This document shows positions 16,133-20,931 of a DNA stretch of 20,931 nucleotides, piece after piece (position 1 is the stretch's first letter; each line of letters begins with the position of its first letter). The DNA comes from Lachnospiraceae bacterium. Lineage in GTDB: Bacteria; Bacillota; Clostridia; Lachnospirales; Lachnospiraceae. The position numbers were made by a program, and so were the translations under genes. A model generated the notes under the pieces. That model saw only the letters and a list, made by a program, of their open reading frames with translations, did no database searches and was not told where the DNA came from. Where the stretch lies: the NCBI GenBank assembly GCA_009774245.1, contig VSNM01000088.1:1-20931 (forward strand), written 5' to 3'.

Positions 16133-16157
16133 GACAGACATAAGATGTCCCGATAAT
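16131..16157 (+). promoter_or_regulatory. Possible promoter for the glycerophosphate operon
   Basis: A perfect -35 box TTGACA (16131-16136) is followed after 15 bases by GATAAT (16152-16157). The spacer is two bases shorter than ideal, so it may need an activator or be weak. The start of transcription would fall near 16165, leaving a leader of about 130 bases with two hairpins before the first gene. Confidence 0.4.
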
Positions 16158-16181
16158 GCGTATGACAATAAAACGAAAAGG

Positions 16182-16253
16182 ATTTCTAAGTCTGCAAAAG
16201 ACGCAGACTAAGAAATGCTATATTTCGTTTAGAAGAACAGCATGCTGTTCTTC
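16182..16253 (+). promoter_or_regulatory. Two hairpins in the 5' leader of the glycerophosphate operon
   Basis: ATTTCTAAGTCTGC (16182-16195) pairs with 16203-16216 with one mismatch and a seven-base loop. Then GAAGAACAGCA (16232-16242) begins a perfect 22-base palindrome ending at 16253. The palindrome ends 31 bases before the AGGGG ribosome site (16285-16289), so it could be an operator or a structured leader affecting translation. The type of control is not evident from sequence. Confidence 0.4.
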
Positions 16254-16294
16254 GTGTGATGAATATATTTAGAAAGAATGAATCAGGGGAAACA

Positions 16295-18856
16295 ATGAGG
16301 AAAGCGCAGAAGCAGCAGGCAGAAGAACTGGTCAGGCAGATGGAAGAAGCACATGGCCAGTTGAAAAAGTACATAGAGCAGGGCAGTATTCTGTCTGCGA
16401 TGGAGCTTCTGGAGGAATGCCAGAACGGCGGAATCACACTGGGCACTTTGATCGAGGGCACAGAAGGAGAAGGGCATCCGACCGTATCGCTGTTGGAGGA
16501 ATACTGCGAACTGTCTTATCAGGTTCACGAACAACTGTCTGAAAAGAAAGAGATCAACACAAATAAAATATATAAGCTTTTGCGGCAGAAACTGATCAGG
16601 ATTTCGAACAGCTTAAAAAATGATGTCCGGGTTCGGTTCGAGATCGCATTTTTCCCGTACAAGGTGTCTATGTGGGACAGTCTGGAAAGCGTCTATCTGG
16701 CGGCAAAAGAAGATCCGGACTGCGATGCATATTGCGTTCCGATACCATATTATGACCTGAATCCGGATCGCAGCTTTGGGAAGATGCACTATGAAGGCAA
16801 TGTGCGCCCTGACGGGACGCCTATAGAGTATCCGAAGGAGATCGAGATAACAGACTGGCAGGAATATAACTTTGAGGAGAGACGGCCGGATGTGATCTTT
16901 ATCCACAATATTTATGATAATTACAATTTAGTTACAAGCGTCCACCCGAGATATTATTCCAGCAACCTGAAACAATATACAGACCGGCTTGTATATATTC
17001 CATATTATATGACGTCAGGCGGAATGAGTGAGGGACAGAGTTTTCTGCCTTCATATATGAATGCGGATTACATTGTCATACAGTCGCCAATGTTTCGCGA
17101 ATATTTTGATGCGCGCATACCTGACGAAAAGTTCCTGCCGCTGGGCTCGCCAAAAGCGGACAGGGTGATCAGGAAATGTCAGAATCCGCCTGCACTGCCC
17201 AAAGAATGGGGACTGAGCGATGCCCAATTAAAAAGTATGACGGGCAAAAAGGTGTATTTCTATAATACAAGTATCAGCGGAATGCTCGCTGCCACAGAGA
17301 ACTTCCTAAAGAAAATGCAGTATGTATTTCAATGTTTCGAAGAACATGAAAACGTATGCATTTTGTGGCGTCCGCACCCGTTATTGGAAGCAACGTTCCA
17401 TTCGATGCGTCCGGAATATGAGGATGAGTATAAAAAATTAAAGAAATATTTTGTGGAAAAAGAGATCGGGATACTGGATACGACTGCTGATATCGAGGAT
17501 TCCATTGCCTTGAGTGACGCTTATATAGGAGATGCCGGAACGAGTGTTACAGCGCTTTTTGGTGTGGCGGGGAAGCCGGTGTTTATCCTTAATAACGAAA
17601 TTCACGAGAAACCCAGTAAAGACTGTTGTCGTAAAAAAATAGGTATCGGATTTGATTTTCAGGAACGGGATCAGTTTGTCATTATACAACGTGATAAATT
17701 GTATGTATCTGCACCTGATGCATATAATTATCAGTATTTTTGTGATTTGTCTGATGGCAGATGTAGAGAATATAGCCAGATATTGCAGATTAATGATAAA
17801 AAATATGCCTGCCCCTTTATAACACAGAATATTTTGAGAATTGGAAAGAATGGCGTCGAAAAAAAGATAGAGTTGAAGAAAGAAACGGTAGAGGGACAGA
17901 CATTTATATATGGATGGAAGTATGACAGATACTTAATTCTGGTGCCGTTGAACTATCCTGCTTTGGTTCGTTTTGACACAGTGACGGAAGAGTGCCTGTA
18001 TATCAGGGAACATATGGATGTGTATATTAAGGAGACAGAGGATGGAAAAGCTACAGGTAGTTCCGTTATCTATCAGGGCAGTCTTTACATAGCATATCGT
18101 ACAGGCAGTAAAGTCTGCAGGTTTGATATAGAAAGTGGGAATATGCATGTTATTGAGCTTCCAGTGCAGAGCAGATGCGGCTGCTATGACTTTGCCCTAT
18201 ACAGGGACGAGATTTGGATACTGCCCTATACCGGAAAAACACTTGTTCGTTGGAACCCACAGACGGGAGAAGTAAGGGAGTATGCGGATTATCCGGAAGA
18301 ATTTCATTGCGTGAATCCTGTGGATGGTGAAATATGCTGGGCTCAGCCGTTTTCTAATATGGCATTTTACGGTGATTACGCATATCTTGCTCCGCTATAT
18401 GGGAATATGTTTTTGTGTCTTGATATCCGCACAGGTCAGTTTACACAGTGGAAAATCCCTTTTGCGGAAGAACTGGAAAACAAGAACAAAAATATTTTTT
18501 TCCTGCGATGGGAGCCGGAGGGGGACTGTCTGATGCTGTATTTTGGCGAATGCAAAAAGTTATACAGCATTAACATGGAGACAGATGCATGGAAAGAAAT
18601 CGAAATAAGATTTGATGAAGAGGAAATTAAAGAACATGCCGTAGGCTTCTGTGAACATCTGGGAATAGCAAGGTATGCATGCTTTGAGAATGATTTTAAC
18701 TCTCTTGACAGAATTCTTGGAGGTGCGATCGTGCGAAATTCTTTTGACAGGGACAGGCAGCTTTCCATATACAGTGAAATGATAGCGAATATTGATGGGA
18801 GCTGTGGCAGGAAAACATACAGATACTTAAAAGAACAAATTGAGAGATGGGGATAA
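16295..18856 (+). CDS. CDP-glycerol glycerophosphotransferase-like (TagB/SpsB) protein fused to a beta-propeller
   Basis: From ATG 16295 (AGGGG at 16285-16289) the product is 853 residues; the frame is open to GTG 16256 and ATG 16259, which lack a ribosome site. An N-terminal coiled coil (1-105) leads to a GT-B-like domain (about 110-450). WRPHP (358-362) matches the R-x-H-P motif of CDP-glycerol:polyglycerophosphate transferases, and SDAYIGDAGTSVTALFGVAGKPVFIL (from 407) matches their donor-binding region, usually SD...TDYSS...F...KP. The last 390 residues form repeated four-stranded units such as VCRFDIESGNMHVIELP and LVRWNPQTGEVREY, as in beta-propellers. It probably transfers glycerol phosphate or a similar alcohol phosphate from a CDP donor to a glycan, with the propeller recognising the acceptor. 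No transmembrane helix is evident, so it would act at the inner face of the membrane. It is one base before the cytidylyltransferase gene. Confidence 0.7.
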   Translation: MRKAQKQQAEELVRQMEEAHGQLKKYIEQGSILSAMELLEECQNGGITLGTLIEGTEGEGHPTVSLLEEYCELSYQVHEQLSEKKEINTNKIYKLLRQKLIRISNSLKNDVRVRFEIAFFPYKVSMWDSLESVYLAAKEDPDCDAYCVPIPYYDLNPDRSFGKMHYEGNVRPDGTPIEYPKEIEITDWQEYNFEERRPDVIFIHNIYDNYNLVTSVHPRYYSSNLKQYTDRLVYIPYYMTSGGMSEGQSFLPSYMNADYIVIQSPMFREYFDARIPDEKFLPLGSPKADRVIRKCQNPPALPKEWGLSDAQLKSMTGKKVYFYNTSISGMLAATENFLKKMQYVFQCFEEHENVCILWRPHPLLEATFHSMRPEYEDEYKKLKKYFVEKEIGILDTTADIEDSIALSDAYIGDAGTSVTALFGVAGKPVFILNNEIHEKPSKDCCRKKIGIGFDFQERDQFVIIQRDKLYVSAPDAYNYQYFCDLSDGRCREYSQILQINDKKYACPFITQNILRIGKNGVEKKIELKKETVEGQTFIYGWKYDRYLILVPLNYPALVRFDTVTEECLYIREHMDVYIKETEDGKATGSSVIYQGSLYIAYRTGSKVCRFDIESGNMHVIELPVQSRCGCYDFALYRDEIWILPYTGKTLVRWNPQTGEVREYADYPEEFHCVNPVDGEICWAQPFSNMAFYGDYAYLAPLYGNMFLCLDIRTGQFTQWKIPFAEELENKNKNIFFLRWEPEGDCLMLYFGECKKLYSINMETDAWKEIEIRFDEEEIKEHAVGFCEHLGIARYACFENDFNSLDRILGGAIVRNSFDRDRQLSIYSEMIANIDGSCGRKTYRYLKEQIERWG

Positions 18857-18857
18857 C

Positions 18858-20195
18858 ATGGTGAAAGTGATTACCTATGGTACATTTGATTTGTTTCATG
18901 AAGGGCATTATAAACTATTGCAGCGGGCGAAGCAGCTGGGGGATTATCTGATTGTAGGAGTCACGACAGAAGAGTATGACCAGACAAGGGGAAAACTCAA
19001 TGTAGTGGATTCGCTGATTACAAGGATTGAGAATGTAAAGCAGACAGGCTTTGCGGATGAAATTATTGTGGAGGAGTCCCAGGGACAGAAATTCAGGGAC
19101 ATTAAAAAATATAATATAGACATTTTTACAGTTGGATCGGATTGGATTGGAAAGTTTGATTATTTAAGTGATTATTGCAAAGTGGTTTATTTGGAAAGAA
19201 GTAAAAATATTTCCAGCACCATGCTTCGGACAAAACAGACACCGATACAGAGAGTAGGCATTATTGGTACAGGGCGCATTGCCAACCGTTTTATTCCGGA
19301 GGCAGCTCTTGTAAGCGGTGTGAATACGCAGTGTGTCTATAACCCTCATTTTGAAAGTGCAGAGAAATTTGCACACAAATGGGGGATTGATGCGTGTAAA
19401 GATATTGAGGCGTTTTATGCAGCATCGGATATTATTTATATTGCTTCTCCGCATGAGACGCATTATGACTACATAAGCCAGGCGTTAGATCATGGTAAAC
19501 ATGTCCTGTGTGAGAAACCTATGTGTCTAAAAAAACAGCAGGCGGAAGAGTTGTTTGAGTATGCCAGACAGAAGAATTGCATATTGTTTGAAGGAATAAA
19601 GACGGCATATTGTCCGGGATTCAGTAAGCTGCTGGGAATTGCGTGCGGTGGCGCTATCGGAAATATCAGGGGCGTGGAGGCCTGCTTCACGAAATTAACT
19701 GATTATAATACAAGGGAACTAAGGGACACAGAATATGGCGGAAGCTTTACGGAATTGGGCAGTTATTGTCTGCTTCCAATATTGAAGATATTTGGAAGTG
19801 AGTATGAAAGAATAAGCTTTGAGGCCCTGAACAATGAGTCAGGTCTGGACTTGTATACCAAGGCATATATTCGTTATCCAAATGGATTGGCAGCCGCAAC
19901 CTGCGGATTAGGGGTAAAGTCAGAGGGAAAGCTTATGATATCCGGCACGGAAGGCTATATTATCGCGGAGGCGCCATGGTGGAAGACAAGTTATTTTGAG
20001 GTTCACCATGAAGATCCCAATGAGGTAGAACGGTTTTCAGAACGGTTTCTCGGTGACGGACTGCGGTATGAGATTTGCGATCTGCTTTCGATGATTAATG
20101 GAGACAGGAAAAGAGATTTTAAACTGACGAGAAAAGAATCTGAGGCAATGGCGGAAATTATGGAAAAGTTCCTAATGGAAGAACAGAGAATGTAA
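18858..20195 (+). CDS. TagD-like cytidylyltransferase fused to a Gfo/Idh/MocA oxidoreductase
   Basis: The 445-residue protein joins two enzymes. Residues 1-125 are a glycerol-3-phosphate cytidylyltransferase-like domain: TYGTFDLFHEGH (6-17) with the H-x-G-H motif, and RSKNISST (114-121), matching the R-T-x-G-I-S-T-T nucleotide-binding motif. It should make a CDP-activated polyol such as CDP-glycerol. Residues 132-445 are a Gfo/Idh/MocA-type NAD(P)-dependent dehydrogenase with a Rossmann motif GIIGTGRIANRF (134-145) and the catalytic-lysine signature HVLCEKPM. The fusion implies that the alcohol phosphate is oxidised, reduced or made by the second domain before or after activation, so the donor may not be plain CDP-glycerol. 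ATG 18858 is preferred (GATGGGGA at 18845-18852); a TTG at 18840 would add six residues. It follows the transferase by one base, showing operon coupling. Confidence 0.8.
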   Translation: MVKVITYGTFDLFHEGHYKLLQRAKQLGDYLIVGVTTEEYDQTRGKLNVVDSLITRIENVKQTGFADEIIVEESQGQKFRDIKKYNIDIFTVGSDWIGKFDYLSDYCKVVYLERSKNISSTMLRTKQTPIQRVGIIGTGRIANRFIPEAALVSGVNTQCVYNPHFESAEKFAHKWGIDACKDIEAFYAASDIIYIASPHETHYDYISQALDHGKHVLCEKPMCLKKQQAEELFEYARQKNCILFEGIKTAYCPGFSKLLGIACGGAIGNIRGVEACFTKLTDYNTRELRDTEYGGSFTELGSYCLLPILKIFGSEYERISFEALNNESGLDLYTKAYIRYPNGLAAATCGLGVKSEGKLMISGTEGYIIAEAPWWKTSYFEVHHEDPNEVERFSERFLGDGLRYEICDLLSMINGDRKRDFKLTRKESEAMAEIMEKFLMEEQRM

Positions 20196-20209
20196 ATGAG
20201 GAAATCATC

Positions 20210-20931
20210 ATGAAGATATGGGCGCACAGGGGATGCAGTCAGCGCTATCCGGAGAATACGCTGACGGCTTTTGAAAAGGCAATCAGTTTAGACGGTCTTA
20301 CAGGAATTGAGTTGGATATACAACTTACGAAAGATGACGAGATTGTGGTCTGTCATGACGAGAAAGTGAATCGGACGACTGACGGTATTGGGGCTATAAA
20401 ATCTTTTTCTTTGCGGGAGTTGAAGCGCTTGCAGATAGACGCAGGAGATGGCCGGATAGAACGGATTCCAACCATGGAGGAAGTCTTTGACCTGATCGAG
20501 GATTCTTTGCGGCAGGGACTTCGGTTAAATATCGAATTAAAAAACAGTGTGTATCCGTATGTGGGGATGGAAGAAAAAATCATAGATATGGTTCATAAGA
20601 GAGGGATCCAGGATAGTGTTGTGTATTCTTCTTTTTATGCGCGGTCATTGGAAAAGATAAAAAAGCTGGATTCTCAAGCTGAAACAGGTGTTTTAGACAT
20701 CAATGTATCGGATTGTTTGTATAAGCTCAAAGGCGGATGCGGTGCGGATTCCCTGCATCCACATTGGAAAAGCATGGATCTGCCGGTACAGGATTTGCGC
20801 GGCATGACCGTGAGGGCATGGTTTGATGGACATTTATATCCTGATAAGCCGACTGGCAGCAGATTAAATCTGCAGCAATTGGAAGAAAGAGGAATAACAG
20901 ATGTGTTCTTGAATGAGCCGGAAGTATATTT
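20210..20931 (+). CDS. Glycerophosphodiester phosphodiesterase (partial, cut by window end)
   Basis: The frame is open for 240 codons to the window edge. It has the GDPD-fold signature: AHRGCSQRYPENTLTAF near the start (catalytic H and R, with E of ENT binding metal), ELDIQLTKDDEIVVCHDEKVNRTT (second catalytic His in HDE), and later NIELKN. These enzymes release sn-glycerol 3-phosphate and an alcohol from glycerophosphodiesters. No signal peptide is visible, so it acts in the cytoplasm. Start 20210 has GAGGAA (20198-20203) six bases upstream and lies 14 bases after the previous stop. In this operon it could supply glycerol 3-phosphate to the cytidylyltransferase domain. Similar proteins can instead cleave or edit glycerophosphate-decorated glycans. 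Confidence 0.85.
   Translation, partial: MKIWAHRGCSQRYPENTLTAFEKAISLDGLTGIELDIQLTKDDEIVVCHDEKVNRTTDGIGAIKSFSLRELKRLQIDAGDGRIERIPTMEEVFDLIEDSLRQGLRLNIELKNSVYPYVGMEEKIIDMVHKRGIQDSVVYSSFYARSLEKIKKLDSQAETGVLDINVSDCLYKLKGGCGADSLHPHWKSMDLPVQDLRGMTVRAWFDGHLYPDKPTGSRLNLQQLEERGITDVFLNEPEVY

Noticed and set aside
16156..16272. 38-codon leader peptide frame upstream of the glycerophosphate operon
   Set aside because: Its ATG overlaps the putative -10 box, it has no ribosome site, and its sequence is simply the translation of the hairpins.

Overview
The window looks like chromosome from a low-to-mid GC Firmicute, most likely a gut Lachnospiraceae. That is an inference from strong AGGAGG-type ribosome sites, the AbiEi/AbiEii-like pair, the HscC-like Hsp70 with a giant J-protein, and CDP-glycerol-type surface genes. 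Every gene I can support is on the + strand. I saw no tRNA, rRNA or CRISPR array.

Layout. (1) 1-2734 is a decayed cassette: the C-terminal half of an HSP90-like (GHKL-type) ATPase, overlapping by ATGA a radical SAM gene broken by three frameshifts. (2) 2735-3361 has no gene, but holds a terminator-like hairpin and a long AT-rich inverted repeat with a possible promoter. (3) 3362-8324 is a second conflict-type cassette: an AbiEi-like antitoxin, a C-terminally truncated AbiEii-like nucleotidyltransferase, a very large HD + GHKL (HSP90-like) ATPase, and a DEDDh 3'-5' exonuclease. The ATPase gene is interrupted by a 160-bp MITE with clear terminal inverted repeats and a TA target duplication. Removing it restores a clean frame of about 1,082 residues. 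(4) 8364-13412 is an intact two-gene operon, visibly richer in G+C: an HscC-like Hsp70 and a 1,082-residue protein with an N-terminal J-like domain carrying HPE instead of HPD.

(5) 13413-14215 is a recombination-type region. Two copies of a lox-like site (9-bp inverted arms around a 9-bp spacer) lie in opposite orientation. The first is embedded in a perfect terminator-type hairpin. Between them are five TGGTCA motifs resembling tyrosine-integrase arm sites. (6) 14216-15571 encodes a TnpB (IS605 OrfB)-like protein with an intact zinc ribbon. All three RuvC acidic catalytic positions appear replaced (His, Thr, Ala), so it is a candidate nuclease-dead, RNA-guided DNA-binding protein of the TldR kind. 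A structured non-coding stretch follows, where a guide RNA would be expected. (7) After about 680 bp of hairpin-rich leader with a possible TTGACA promoter comes a tight operon: a TagB/SpsB-like glycerophosphotransferase fused to a beta-propeller, a TagD-like cytidylyltransferase fused to a Gfo/Idh/MocA oxidoreductase, and a glycerophosphodiester phosphodiesterase cut by the window end.

How it fits together. The first 8.3 kb resembles a defence island in partial decay, rich in ATP-driven HSP90-like signalling proteins. The Hsp70/J pair is a chaperone system that may or may not belong to it. The last part makes and attaches glycerol-phosphate-type groups, probably on a surface glycan. The most novel possibility is that the nuclease-dead TnpB-like protein and its putative RNA regulate a promoter, perhaps that of the adjacent surface operon, with the inverted lox-like pair acting as a switch upstream of it. 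I found no guide-target match by eye, so this remains a hypothesis.
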